Source of the DNA: Frankiaceae bacterium
Lineage (GTDB): Bacteria; Actinomycetota; Actinomycetes; Mycobacteriales; SCTD01
Assembly: GCA_016650445.1 (NCBI GenBank)
Contig: JAENVS010000005.1
Span: forward strand, 1 to 64,000
Length of the DNA stretch: 64,000 bases
Direction of reading: 5' to 3'
Made by a program: the position numbers and the translations under genes. Shown piece by piece: positions 1 to 8,973 of the stretch (position 1 is the first letter of the stretch; each line of letters begins with the position of its first letter). The notes under the pieces were generated by a model. The model was not told the DNA's origin, made no database searches, and saw only the letters and a program-made list of their open reading frames with translations.

Positions 1-267
1 CGCTGCCACGCCGCCAAGCACAACGGCTGGACCATGCTCCGACACCCCGACGGCAGCGTCACCTGGACCAGCCCCCTCGGCCGCACCTACGAACGACCCT
101 CCCCCCACATCCCCCCGCCACGGGTCCTGCCACCGCAACTCCCCACCCGCCCCGCGGCGCGACGGCAGGAGGTGCAACCGGACGACCCCGACCCCCTGCC
201 ATCACCGTCGCCCGCGCCGACACCAAGGCGACGTCTCGCTGACCTTCCTGACGACCCACCCTTCTGA
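1..267 (+). CDS. C-terminal end of a DUF222/HNH endonuclease-type protein (5' cut by window edge)
   Basis: The frame is open from the first base (RCHAAKHNGWTMLRHPDG...) and stops at 265-267. The segment C-R-H-x2-K-H-x2-GW, followed by HPDG-x-V-T-W-TSP-x-GR-x-Y, is the typical tail of actinobacterial DUF222/13E12-repeat proteins that carry an HNH nuclease domain. The conserved part ends near residue 40, and a low-complexity Pro/Arg-rich tail follows. The catalytic HNH residues would lie mostly upstream of the window, so activity cannot be judged. Such genes occur in many copies in actinobacterial genomes and are often mobile-associated. The call rests on this short motif only. Confidence 0.6.
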   Translation, partial: RCHAAKHNGWTMLRHPDGSVTWTSPLGRTYERPSPHIPPPRVLPPQLPTRPAARRQEVQPDDPDPLPSPSPAPTPRRRLADLPDDPPF

Positions 268-394
268 CGCTCTGGGCTGCGCTGGCCGTGCCCCCTGCGG
301 CAGCATCCCTGGGCGGAGGCAGAGCGCCACGGGCTGCCTGTCTATCGACGACCGGCAGCCACGCACAGTGGCCAGCTCGAGGAGGTGAGGGTTC

Positions 395-2728
395 TCAGGC
401 GACGAGCGCGTCGTCGCGACGGCGGCGCAGCCACACGCTGCCACCGACGACCGCGACCATCACCAGCGGCATCAGCACCGCGAACGGCACCTCGGGCACG
501 CTCGCGTCCGGCATCAACTCGCCGAACGGCAGGACGCTGGCCTGCAGCGGCGCGATGACGTTGAGCGCGTAGTTGGGCTTCAGGGGGTCGCCACCGATCC
601 AGTTTGTCGGCGCGCTCTCCGGGATCGCATAGCGCCACTGCTGACCGTCGACCTCGTCGACCGGGACGCCGGCCGTGCCGTTGTCGCTGTCGTGGGTGGC
701 GAAGAAGTGCGTGCCGTGACTGGCGAACGCGCCCTGGAACGGAGTCTTCTCCCACTCCGGCAGCGCGTCATACTCGGTCTGGCTCATGGCGGCCGGCTTG
801 CTGGGCTGGCACTTCAGGTCGGCGTAGACCAGGCCCGCCGGAGCACCGTGCTGCTTCCAGTAGTCGACGTACCCCTGCTTGACCCGGGAGTCGGTCGAGG
901 ACTCACCCGGCCACGGACGTGGCATCGGGTTGTCGCCGGTGCCGTCGTCGAGGCAGGCGTCGTCGCGGTAGTACGGCACCGCCGTGGAGTTGGACGCGCT
1001 GGTCGCGCCCTTCAGCTCGAAGACGTACGCAACCGCGCCGGCGTCGCCGTTGCCGGAGACCTGCTCCGGGCGTTCGACCGCCGACGGGATGTCGAAGGTC
1101 GGGTCGGCGACGTCGATGTACGCCGGGTCACCCGGGCACGGCACGCGGTTCCCGTCTACCTCCTGACCGTCCCAGTCACAGGGCCGACCGCTGTCGGGGA
1201 GCTTGTCGAGCTGTCCCGTGTCGTCGTTGACGCCGTCGATCGGGACGCCATCCGGCCGCAGGCTGTTGTAGTAGGTCGACGCGACGCCCTTGTTGTAGTC
1301 CCACGACGTGTAGAGGCCGTCGGCCGGGATCGGGTGGACGCGGACGCGGTACCGGTAGACGTCGGTGTTGCGGTAGTAGGTCTCGGTCTTCGTGACGTTC
1401 GTGCCGGAGTCGGCGCCCCAGATCTCGCGGATCGCGCGGACCGGGCCCTGGCGCCAGCCGAGGAGCGCACCGTTGGCCTCCCAGTTGACCTGCTCGTCCT
1501 CGAAGCCGACGACGGAGACGACGCTGTCCGGGCTCTGCTGGAACGCGCGACCCTTCCACCGGTCGATCAGGTCGGGGCCGTAGACGCCCGGCTGGCCGGG
1601 CTTGGCCACTGAGTAGTCGCGCACCATCCAGCGACCGGTCGCACCCAGCTTGTAGCGGTCGGTCGTGACGGTGATGCCGTCGCGCGGGAAGCGGTCGTTG
1701 CTGATGCGTGGCGTGAGGAGCGGGCCGTTCACGTCGCTGCACACCGTGCCGCGCAGGTTGGGGCCGTAGCCGGAGTTGCTGGAGGAGAGCTTTTCGGTGC
1801 TGTCATCCGTGAAGTTGCCGCGGTCGATCCACTCGTCCGCGTCGGCGTCGCGAGTCATCTTGACGTAGCCGTTGCTCGCGTTGAACGTCGAGCCAGTCGG
1901 CTTGAGGAACAGGTAGACGTAGCCGACCGCACCGCTGGTGGGGTCGGTGACGGCGACGGTCTGACCGGAGCCCGGCGTGGTGCCGGCGGGTGCCGCCTGC
2001 GTCGGCGAGGCGAGCGCGCCGGCGTCGCCGGCCTGGAAGGCGATCTCGTCGTCGTGGTCGATGGTCGGGACCGGGTCCTCCATCGCGTGCGTGTAGTCGG
2101 CCGCCGTCTCGCCCGCGGTCGTCGCGGGGCTGTACGCCGGGAAGCCCTTGTTGTTGTCGATGGACGCGGCGGCAACATCGGCGGCCAGCGTGACCGGGCT
2201 CGATCCGTCGGCGTACCGCGCCTTGCACTCGCCGAAGACCTTCTTCCACGCCTCTTCGCCCGTGCTGTGCGCGTCCGGCGCCCACGCGTAGCTGAGCTCC
2301 TTGTCGGTCCCCGAGTAGAAGGCGAAGTCCGAGTGACCGTTGGCGAGGAAGTACGGGAACTTCTGGTCGACCTGCACCGGGACCTCGGTCCACGCGCTGC
2401 CGGTCCACTTCCAGGCGCTGACCTGGTCGGGGTTCGCGCCGATGGCGGCCGGGGCGGGGGCCATCACTCCGTTGTGCGCGGACCGCACGCCGTCGCCGCC
2501 GTACTCCGTCGACGAGCCCGACGGATACGGCATGGCCGCGCCGTCGGCAGACGGGCCGGACCAGGTGGGCAGCTGCGCGCCCGTCAGGACCACCGGGGCG
2601 TCTGCTCGGGCGGTCGAGAACGGTGCCGCCGCGTCGGCCGACGCGGGAGTCGCGCCGGCGAGCGCACAGGCGGCGAGCACGAACAGGCTGGCCGCGGCGG
2701 CAACCGGACGGCGAGAGCAAACGGGCAC
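395..2728 (-). CDS. Secreted protein of unknown function with VPEVP exosortase-type C-terminal signal
   Basis: This 777-residue protein starts at GTG, with AGGGG eight bases upstream. It has an Arg-containing N-terminus, a hydrophobic core and a probable signal-peptidase site near ATPASADA. The C-terminus is VPEVPFAVLMPL, a hydrophobic helix and RRRR, the same signal as five other proteins nearby. I recognise no domain in the roughly 700-residue ectodomain. It is rich in Asp, Gly, Trp and Tyr, has few Cys (including a C-D-W-D segment), and reads like a large beta-rich surface protein. It is transcribed divergently from the S15 hydrolase gene at 2858. I infer that it is a substrate of the exosortase encoded at 13517-15262. 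Its enzymatic role, if any, is unknown. Confidence 0.8.
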   Translation of the reverse strand: MPVCSRRPVAAAASLFVLAACALAGATPASADAAAPFSTARADAPVVLTGAQLPTWSGPSADGAAMPYPSGSSTEYGGDGVRSAHNGVMAPAPAAIGANPDQVSAWKWTGSAWTEVPVQVDQKFPYFLANGHSDFAFYSGTDKELSYAWAPDAHSTGEEAWKKVFGECKARYADGSSPVTLAADVAAASIDNNKGFPAYSPATTAGETAADYTHAMEDPVPTIDHDDEIAFQAGDAGALASPTQAAPAGTTPGSGQTVAVTDPTSGAVGYVYLFLKPTGSTFNASNGYVKMTRDADADEWIDRGNFTDDSTEKLSSSNSGYGPNLRGTVCSDVNGPLLTPRISNDRFPRDGITVTTDRYKLGATGRWMVRDYSVAKPGQPGVYGPDLIDRWKGRAFQQSPDSVVSVVGFEDEQVNWEANGALLGWRQGPVRAIREIWGADSGTNVTKTETYYRNTDVYRYRVRVHPIPADGLYTSWDYNKGVASTYYNSLRPDGVPIDGVNDDTGQLDKLPDSGRPCDWDGQEVDGNRVPCPGDPAYIDVADPTFDIPSAVERPEQVSGNGDAGAVAYVFELKGATSASNSTAVPYYRDDACLDDGTGDNPMPRPWPGESSTDSRVKQGYVDYWKQHGAPAGLVYADLKCQPSKPAAMSQTEYDALPEWEKTPFQGAFASHGTHFFATHDSDNGTAGVPVDEVDGQQWRYAIPESAPTNWIGGDPLKPNYALNVIAPLQASVLPFGELMPDASVPEVPFAVLMPLVMVAVVGGSVWLRRRRDDALVA

Positions 2729-2857
2729 GGCGGAACCCCTGGAAGTTCGTGGAAGGAAAGCGGCTGAGTCCCGCCGCTATGCAGGGAAGTTCGACACCGC
2801 GGCGAAACCTCCTGCTCGGGGGTCGCGGGGACTTCCTTCGCAGAAACGGACAAACGG

Positions 2858-4825
2858 GTGCGTCTACGCCGTCAACTTCTCGGTCGGGCTGTTCTTGCCG
2901 CTGCTGTCGGACTGGGTGGCCTCGTCGTACCGACTCTTGCTGCCGCCCCGGCGCAGGCCGCCACCGTCGTGACCGAGACGACAAGCGGCTACCTGACGAT
3001 GTCCGACGACATCCGGCTGCGCTACACCGTGGTGAAGCCGGTCGGTGGCGAGAAGCTGCCGACGCTGTTCGAGTACTCCGGCTACGACCCGGGCAGCAAG
3101 CCCGACGCCAACTACATCAGCCAGTACGTCAGCAACGGCTCCGGCTACAACTACATCGGCGTCAACCTGCGCGGCACCGGCTGCTCGGAGGGGACCTTCG
3201 ACTTCTTCCAGCCGCAGGAGGCGCTCGACGGCGCGAAGGTGATCGAGTGGATCACCCAGCAGTCGTGGAGCGACGGCAAGGTCGGGATGATCGGCAAGAG
3301 CTACCCCGGCATCACGCAGCTGTTCGTCGCGGAGCAGAACCCGCCTGGACTCAAGGCGATCGCGCCCGGGCACTTCTACTCCAACGTCTACCGCGATGTC
3401 GCCCGTCCCGGTGGCATCCAGAACTACGGGTTCGCCGCGCTGTGGAGCTTCGTCGCCCAGCCCAGCTACGAAGTCGCGGACGCGCCCGGACAGGTCGCCG
3501 GGGGCGAGCTCGACTGCGGCAACGGTGCCACCGCTCCGGTCCGCAGCGCGCCGACGAACCCGTTCGTGCAGCTGCAGGAGCACCCCTGGGACGACGACCT
3601 GATGAGGCAGCGCTCACCGGAGCCGAACCTCGACAAGCTGCGGGTCCCGATGCTCGCGACGCTGGCCTGGCAGGACGAGCAGCTCGACTCGCGTGGCACC
3701 GACCTGCTCGCGCAGATCGACGACCTCAACACCGTCCGCCGGGCCCGCGGCGAGGCCGAGACGCCGTGGTGGATGACCGTGACCAACGGCGACCACGGGA
3801 TGGTGCGCACCACCACCGGCTATGCCGACCTGCACAAGTTCTACGACCACTTCCTCAAGGGCGCGAATAACGGCTGGGACCAGCGACCGCGCGTCAAGGT
3901 GTGGTGGGACGCGAAGACCTCGAGCCGCGGGCCGACGTGGATGAGCGGACTCGAGCACTGGTCGGAGAAGGAGCGCATCGCTGCGGGGGCGCTGTCGCCA
4001 CTGGCCCTGAACCTTCGCGATGGCGGTGCGCTGACTCGGGCGTCAGCCGCCGCAGGCGAGGCGTCGGAGCAGTACGTCTACTCCCCCGGTGTCGGGTCGC
4101 AGGGCATCGGCAACCCGGCGTACGGCGGGGTGTCCGGCCCTCCGAACAAGTACCTCTGGGACCAGTCGCCGCCGGAGGGCACCGCACTGCACTGGACGAG
4201 CGCGCCGCTCGACGAGGACACCACCCTGCTCGGGTCGGCGTCGATGGACCTGTGGCTCTCGTCGACCGCGGTCGACACCGACCTGCAGGTGACGTTGACC
4301 GAGGTGCGCCCCGACGGCAAGGAGATGTACCTGCAGAAGGGCTGGCTGAAGGTCTCGCAGCGCAAGCTCGACCCGACCCGCTCAACGGCGCTTCGGCCGT
4401 ACCAGACCCACCTGCAGGAGGACGTGCAGCTGCTGACGCCGGCCACGCCGGTGCTCGCTCGCGTCGAGGTCTTCCCGTTCGGAGCGCTGCTGCGTAAGGG
4501 CTCGCGGATCCGCGCGTGGGTCGAGGCGCCGACGATCCTGCCCGAGCTGTGGGCCTTCGCGGACTTCCCCGGTACGGCGGTCAACACCGTGCTGCACGAC
4601 GCCGAGCACCCGTCGCGGCTGGTGCTGCCCGTCGTGCCGAACGACGCCAACCGCTCCACCGCGCTGCCGGCCTGCGACACCCTCGTGCGCGAGCCCTGCC
4701 GCACCGACCCCGTGGCGACGAACCCTGGCCCCGAGCCCGTCGTCCCCGAGGTCCCGTACGCCGTGCTGCTCCCGCTCGTCGCGCTGCTGGTGGGCGGTGC
4801 CGTCCTGCGCCGTCGGCGGACCTGA
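2858..4825 (+). CDS. Secreted CocE/NonD-type (S15) serine hydrolase with VPEVP sorting signal
   Basis: The 655-residue protein has a signal peptide (cleavage near APAQAA). An alpha/beta-hydrolase domain follows, with the nucleophile elbow G-K-S148-Y-P-G, a probable acid in LAWQDEQLD and a His in TNGDHG. The C-terminal half is the jelly-roll seen in X-Pro dipeptidyl peptidases and cocaine esterase (motif LLGSASMDLWLSS). It ends VPEVPYAVLLPL, helix, RRRR, so it is a predicted exosortase substrate. The family cleaves peptides after proline or hydrolyses esters/amides; the exact substrate cannot be read from the sequence. The GTG start is chosen because the signal peptide begins there; its ribosome site is weak. 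It is divergent from the gene ending at 395, and the GH5-like gene follows 90 bp downstream. Confidence 0.85.
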   Translation: MRLRRQLLGRAVLAAAVGLGGLVVPTLAAAPAQAATVVTETTSGYLTMSDDIRLRYTVVKPVGGEKLPTLFEYSGYDPGSKPDANYISQYVSNGSGYNYIGVNLRGTGCSEGTFDFFQPQEALDGAKVIEWITQQSWSDGKVGMIGKSYPGITQLFVAEQNPPGLKAIAPGHFYSNVYRDVARPGGIQNYGFAALWSFVAQPSYEVADAPGQVAGGELDCGNGATAPVRSAPTNPFVQLQEHPWDDDLMRQRSPEPNLDKLRVPMLATLAWQDEQLDSRGTDLLAQIDDLNTVRRARGEAETPWWMTVTNGDHGMVRTTTGYADLHKFYDHFLKGANNGWDQRPRVKVWWDAKTSSRGPTWMSGLEHWSEKERIAAGALSPLALNLRDGGALTRASAAAGEASEQYVYSPGVGSQGIGNPAYGGVSGPPNKYLWDQSPPEGTALHWTSAPLDEDTTLLGSASMDLWLSSTAVDTDLQVTLTEVRPDGKEMYLQKGWLKVSQRKLDPTRSTALRPYQTHLQEDVQLLTPATPVLARVEVFPFGALLRKGSRIRAWVEAPTILPELWAFADFPGTAVNTVLHDAEHPSRLVLPVVPNDANRSTALPACDTLVREPCRTDPVATNPGPEPVVPEVPYAVLLPLVALLVGGAVLRRRRT

Positions 4826-4915
4826 CCCCGCGGAACTTCGCAGAAGCACACATAGCGGGCACCCCCTTGGGTACTGCGCGGGACGTAGGAATTCCCGTCG
4901 GGCCCCGGAGGCGAG

Positions 4916-6064
4916 ATGCGCGCCGCAGTGCCGAGCCGGTCGCGAGTGCTGGTCGTCGTCCTGAGCCTGCTCTGCGTGAGCGTCGCGCTCGCTGAGAGCG
5001 CAGCCGCCCGGGAGCCCGACACGATCTCGCGGTCGGGAGCGCAGTTCATGCTCCACGGACAGCCCTACCGCTTCACCGGCGTCAACGCCTACGAGCTCGC
5101 GACGTTCTGGAGCGTGAACGCCGGCTGCGGGCAGCAGCTCAGCGACGCGCAGCTCGACGGCTTCTTCAGCGGCTTGCGGCCCGACTCGGTGGTGCGCTTC
5201 TGGGCCTTCCAGGCCCTCGGCGTCAACAAGCAGAGCCGCACCCTCGACTTCACGGGCCTGGACCGGGTCTTCACCGCGGCGGCTCGCCACGGACAGCGGC
5301 TCATCCCGGTCCTGGGCAACCAAGACGGCACCTGCGATGACGGGCACTGGAAGGACGCCGCCTGGTACTCAGGTGGCTACAAGAGCGTCTTCAACGACGA
5401 TGGCCGCGGGTTGAACGTGGTGTCGTACTCGACCTGGGTGAGCAACGTCGTCAACCGCTACAAGTCCTCCCCCGCCCTCGGGATGTGGGAGCCCGTCAAC
5501 GAGCCCGAGACGGCCAACTGCCCCGCCGGGTATCGCGGCAGCGCGTGCTACGGCCATCAGGAGTGTCCTGACGGAGCCGCCAACACCCTGCGCGGGTTCT
5601 TCGACGCCGTCGCCGGCCAGATCAAATCACTCGACCGGAAGCAGCTCGTCCTCTCAGGCGTGATCGGTACCGGCCAGTGCGGGGCGAGGGGAGGCGAGTA
5701 CCAGACGGTCCACGCGTCGCGGTACATCGACGCAGGGACCTATCACGACTACGGCCAGGACGACGTGCCGGTTCCGGGCGACCAGTGGAACGGCTTCCGG
5801 GTCCGCGTGCAGCAGACCCGTGCGCTGAACAAGCCGCTGTTCACCGAAGAGGTCGGCATCAACGCCAGCGACAGCGAGGCTGCGGAATGCGTGGACCTGG
5901 CGACCAGGGCGCGGCTTCTCGGCGACAAGCTCGACGGACAGCTGTCGGCCGGTGGAAGCGGCTTCCTTCCCTGGTTCTACGCACCGGCGATGGCGGCCGG
6001 CTGCCGCCACGACGTCGCGCCCGGAGACCCGACGCTCACGCGCCTGCACGACACACCGCTCTAG
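4916..6064 (+). CDS. Secreted glycoside hydrolase family 5-like enzyme (mannanase/cellulase clan), copy 1
   Basis: The 382-residue protein starts at ATG behind a strong GGAGG site and has a signal peptide ending near ESAAA. The fold resembles GH5/clan A beta-mannanases: the acid/base Glu is in WEPVNE196-P and the nucleophile is probably the second Glu of FTEEVG (about 312). Several Cys (in NAGCGQQ, CDDGHW, CPAGYRGSACYGHQEC) suggest disulphides. It ends DTPL with no anchor, unlike its neighbours, so it should be freely secreted. A close paralogue of nearly equal length lies at 8974-10128. Its stop codon overlaps that of the convergent S15 gene (shared CTAG at 6061-6064). A beta-mannan or beta-glucan substrate is inferred, not shown. 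Confidence 0.82.
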   Translation: MRAAVPSRSRVLVVVLSLLCVSVALAESAAAREPDTISRSGAQFMLHGQPYRFTGVNAYELATFWSVNAGCGQQLSDAQLDGFFSGLRPDSVVRFWAFQALGVNKQSRTLDFTGLDRVFTAAARHGQRLIPVLGNQDGTCDDGHWKDAAWYSGGYKSVFNDDGRGLNVVSYSTWVSNVVNRYKSSPALGMWEPVNEPETANCPAGYRGSACYGHQECPDGAANTLRGFFDAVAGQIKSLDRKQLVLSGVIGTGQCGARGGEYQTVHASRYIDAGTYHDYGQDDVPVPGDQWNGFRVRVQQTRALNKPLFTEEVGINASDSEAAECVDLATRARLLGDKLDGQLSAGGSGFLPWFYAPAMAAGCRHDVAPGDPTLTRLHDTPL

Positions 6065-8049
6065 GCGATCGGCGCCAGGGTGCGGCGGCGGCGCAGGACG
6101 ACGATGCCGATGGCGGTGAGGCCGACGAGCGGCATCAGCGCGGCATACGGGACCTCCGGGACGTCGGTCGACGGCGGCGGCGTGACGCCGAACGGCGTCA
6201 GCGTCGCGAGCTCGGCACCCGGCATCTCGACGACCGACCCGGGGAGCACGGCGACCTGGAAGGGCGCGGCGTTCGGCCGCAGGTACGGGATGTCGGCCGA
6301 CGACAGCGACAGCCGCAGGTGGTGGTCCTTCTTGAAGGTCCACGCCATCGCGAACGCGTCGAAGGTCGACGTGTGCACCCCTGGCGCGCCCTGACCCGGC
6401 TGCTCGGCGTACGCACCGCGCGTGATGAGCGTGGCCGTGCCGTCCGGTGCGACGTCGTACACCTTGGGGTCGATCTGGAACGCCGCGACCGGGGGCGTCG
6501 GGCCGCCCACACCGGTTGTGGGCGGGTCGCTGACGACACTCAGCTTCAGCGTCGGGATGCCGGCGTACGTCGTGTCCGTCGCGAGCGCGGGAGCGTCGAA
6601 GTTGACGACGTCGACCGGAGTCGCGGTGCTCGGGAACGGCCGGCCGAAGTACTCCTGGAAGTACTCGCCGATGTACGGGTGGCCGGCGACCGGCTCTGAT
6701 GTCGGGTCTCCACCGGTGCCTGCGGCGAGCAGCGTCGGCAGGGAATCCGGGCAGGCGGCGGCCTGAAGCGTGCCGCTGCCGGGCGCGGTGCCGCACAGGT
6801 GCAGCGGGGTCGGCGTGCCGAAAGGCAGCTTCCCGTTGACCGGCGACACGTCGGCCGCACGGGCACGGGCGGCGATCCCGGCCTCACCCGGCGCGAAGTC
6901 CGGGTTGTCGAAGTACTGCGTCAGCGCGAACTCGATCGGCGGGGCCTTGTCGATCCCGTTGTCGATCTCGCGGACGTAGTGGTCCAGGAAGGCGAGGACC
7001 TCCTGGCCCACGTGGCCGACCTCGTTGCCGCCGCCGGACCGTGCCGGCGGGTGGCCGATGCCACCGAGGTAGAGGTGCACGGGCACGGGCGAGCCGTCGG
7101 CCATCGTGTTCTTGGAGATCTCGATGTAGTTCTGGATCGCCGAGTTGCCGTCGAACAGCCCGTCGTTCAGGCCCTGAGCCAGGAAGATCGGCGTGTGGAC
7201 GTTGGCCCACTTCCCGGCGATCGAGTGCGACTTGAGCATCTCGTGCAGGCCGTCGAGGTCGGTGCTGGTCAGCATCTTCGCGTAGCCGGCGTCGATCTCC
7301 GGGTCGTAGTTGTTGTATCCGTCGGTCCGCTGCCTGCCGGCGGCGTAGAAGCCGGACATGTACGCCGCCTTCAGCACGCCGTTGGGCGCGAGCCCCTCGT
7401 AGAGGTCCGTCCAGGTCGCAGCCGGCACCAGCGCCCGGATCGCGCGGTGGTTCTGGTGCGTCACCGGGTCGAGCCAGCGGGCAAGCGCCAGATCGTGCGC
7501 GCCGCCGTACGAGCCGCCGTAGTGCCCGATGTGGTCGACCCAGATGTGCTGGGCGCTGGCCGGATCCGTCGGGTTCATCAGCTCGGCGACGTTGTCCGGG
7601 TCGTTGAGCCAGTCGATCGCCTGGATCATGTCGTTGGTCTCGGGCCCGCCGACGAGGTCGACCTGACCGCGCGTGCCCTCGTCGCCCTCGGCCGAGCCGA
7701 AGCCACGGCTGGTGTAGCGCATGACGATGTAACCGAGCTCTGCCGCGGCGCGCGCGGTGTCGCCGTCGCCCGTCTTGCTGCCGAGGTAGCCGTGGTTGAT
7801 CAGCAGCCCCGCGAACGGCCCCGTGCCCACCGGGACGAGCAGCTGCGCGTCGAGGGTGACCGGGTCGCCGAACATGTCCGGGTCACTGACAGGCAGCCGG
7901 AAGTCCTTGGTGACGTACGCGTACGGCGCGTTGGCGCCGACCCGGTCATCTCCTGCAGCGACCTCGGCGTGCGCCAGCGGAGCTGCGGCGGTAGTCAAGG
8001 CCGTCGAAGCCACAAAGGCGAGGGCGGCGAGCAGTCGGGTGGATCGCAT
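6061..8049 (-). CDS. Secreted X-Pro dipeptidyl-peptidase-like (S15/CocE) hydrolase with VPEVP sorting signal
   Basis: The 662-residue reading starts at ATG 8049, which has AGGAG eight bases upstream and opens directly into a signal peptide (MRSTRLLAALAF...AHA); a longer in-frame extension has neither. The nucleophile elbow is GHYGGS180-YGG, with an oxyanion-side INHGYLGS segment and a His-containing GGIGHPP segment further on. The C-terminal part is beta-rich and contains KKDHHLRL, typical of the S15 C-terminal domain. The end is VPEVPYAALMPL, a helix and RRRR. This is a second S15-type protein of the island, but it is clearly diverged from the one at 2858, not a recent duplicate. It is convergent with the GH5-like gene. 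Confidence 0.85.
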   Translation of the reverse strand: MRSTRLLAALAFVASTALTTAAAPLAHAEVAAGDDRVGANAPYAYVTKDFRLPVSDPDMFGDPVTLDAQLLVPVGTGPFAGLLINHGYLGSKTGDGDTARAAAELGYIVMRYTSRGFGSAEGDEGTRGQVDLVGGPETNDMIQAIDWLNDPDNVAELMNPTDPASAQHIWVDHIGHYGGSYGGAHDLALARWLDPVTHQNHRAIRALVPAATWTDLYEGLAPNGVLKAAYMSGFYAAGRQRTDGYNNYDPEIDAGYAKMLTSTDLDGLHEMLKSHSIAGKWANVHTPIFLAQGLNDGLFDGNSAIQNYIEISKNTMADGSPVPVHLYLGGIGHPPARSGGGNEVGHVGQEVLAFLDHYVREIDNGIDKAPPIEFALTQYFDNPDFAPGEAGIAARARAADVSPVNGKLPFGTPTPLHLCGTAPGSGTLQAAACPDSLPTLLAAGTGGDPTSEPVAGHPYIGEYFQEYFGRPFPSTATPVDVVNFDAPALATDTTYAGIPTLKLSVVSDPPTTGVGGPTPPVAAFQIDPKVYDVAPDGTATLITRGAYAEQPGQGAPGVHTSTFDAFAMAWTFKKDHHLRLSLSSADIPYLRPNAAPFQVAVLPGSVVEMPGAELATLTPFGVTPPPSTDVPEVPYAALMPLVGLTAIGIVVLRRRRTLAPIA

Positions 8050-8171
8050 GCGGTGGGCTCCTGGTGGCGGGTTACCGAACGGATTCGCCGCGAGCCGGGA
8101 CGATCCCTGTTGGGAGCGAGGGCACACTTGCGACCGCGGCGATGTGACGCAGCCCAACGAGGAGGTGACGG

Positions 8172-8918
8172 ATGTCCGGTTCTGCCGACCGTCCGGTCAT
8201 GCTCGTCGTGCCCTGCTTCAACGAGGCCGCCCGGCTTCCCGCCGGCGAGCTCGCGGCGCTGGCCGCGAACCCCGACGTCGGCCTCGTGCTCGTCGACGAC
8301 GGGTCGACCGACGGCACCCTCGACCTGCTGAACCGGCTTGCGAAGGAGGTCCCCGCCGTCGCGGTTGTGCACCTCGCAACCAACCAGGGCAAGGCCGAGG
8401 CCGTACGCCGTGGGCTGCTGCGGGCGCTCGAAGGCCGCCCGGAGGTCGTCGGTTTCGTCGACGCCGACTTCGCGACGCCGGCCTTCGAGGTGCTGCGCCT
8501 GGCGGCCGGCATCCGCCAGCCTGGTGCTCCGGACGTCGTCATCGGCTCGCGGGTGCTGCTGAGCGGCCGCACGGTCGTCCGCCGCCCGGTCCGGCACATC
8601 CTTGGCCGCATCGTCGCGACCTACCTGTCGCTCACCTACGCCCTCCAGATCTACGACACCCAGTGCGGCGCCAAGCTGTTCCGCGCGGACGAGCGGTTGC
8701 GACACGCCCTGGACGCACCGTTCGCCACCCGGTGGCTGTTCGACGTGGAGCTGCTGATGCGCGTCCGGGACACCCCCGGACCGCCGGCGGCGGTGCGCGA
8801 GGAGCCGCTCGAGGAATGGCGGGACATCCCCGGCTCACGCCTGGCCGCCCGCGAGGTCGGCCAGGTTCTCAAGGACTTCCGGGCGCTTCACCTGCGCCAC
8901 GGGCGCGACTCGGCCTAG
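8172..8918 (+). CDS. Family 2 glycosyltransferase (dolichyl/polyprenyl-phosphate glycosyltransferase type)
   Basis: The 248-residue protein starts at ATG after a GAGGAGGTGA ribosome site. It has a GT-A fold with VVPCFNEAARLP at the N-terminus, the nucleotide-sugar motif VDDGSTDGT, and the metal site DADFATP. It lacks strong membrane helices, so it resembles the soluble part of DPG/DPM synthases, which load a sugar onto a polyprenyl phosphate at the inner face of the membrane. The next sugar-using gene is the GT-C protein at 10125-11954, which would need such a lipid-linked sugar donor. That link is an inference from context. Confidence 0.82.
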   Translation: MSGSADRPVMLVVPCFNEAARLPAGELAALAANPDVGLVLVDDGSTDGTLDLLNRLAKEVPAVAVVHLATNQGKAEAVRRGLLRALEGRPEVVGFVDADFATPAFEVLRLAAGIRQPGAPDVVIGSRVLLSGRTVVRRPVRHILGRIVATYLSLTYALQIYDTQCGAKLFRADERLRHALDAPFATRWLFDVELLMRVRDTPGPPAAVREEPLEEWRDIPGSRLAAREVGQVLKDFRALHLRHGRDSA

Positions 8919-8973
8919 TTTCCTATCCGATCGGGGGGTTCACTCCCGGGCGACTTGTGTCGAAAGGCCTACC

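Noticed and set aside
692-1612. Long plus-strand frame of 306 codons opposite the secreted protein gene
   Set aside because: The Arg/Val-rich composition is that of an antisense shadow in GC-rich DNA, and it has no domain or ribosome site.
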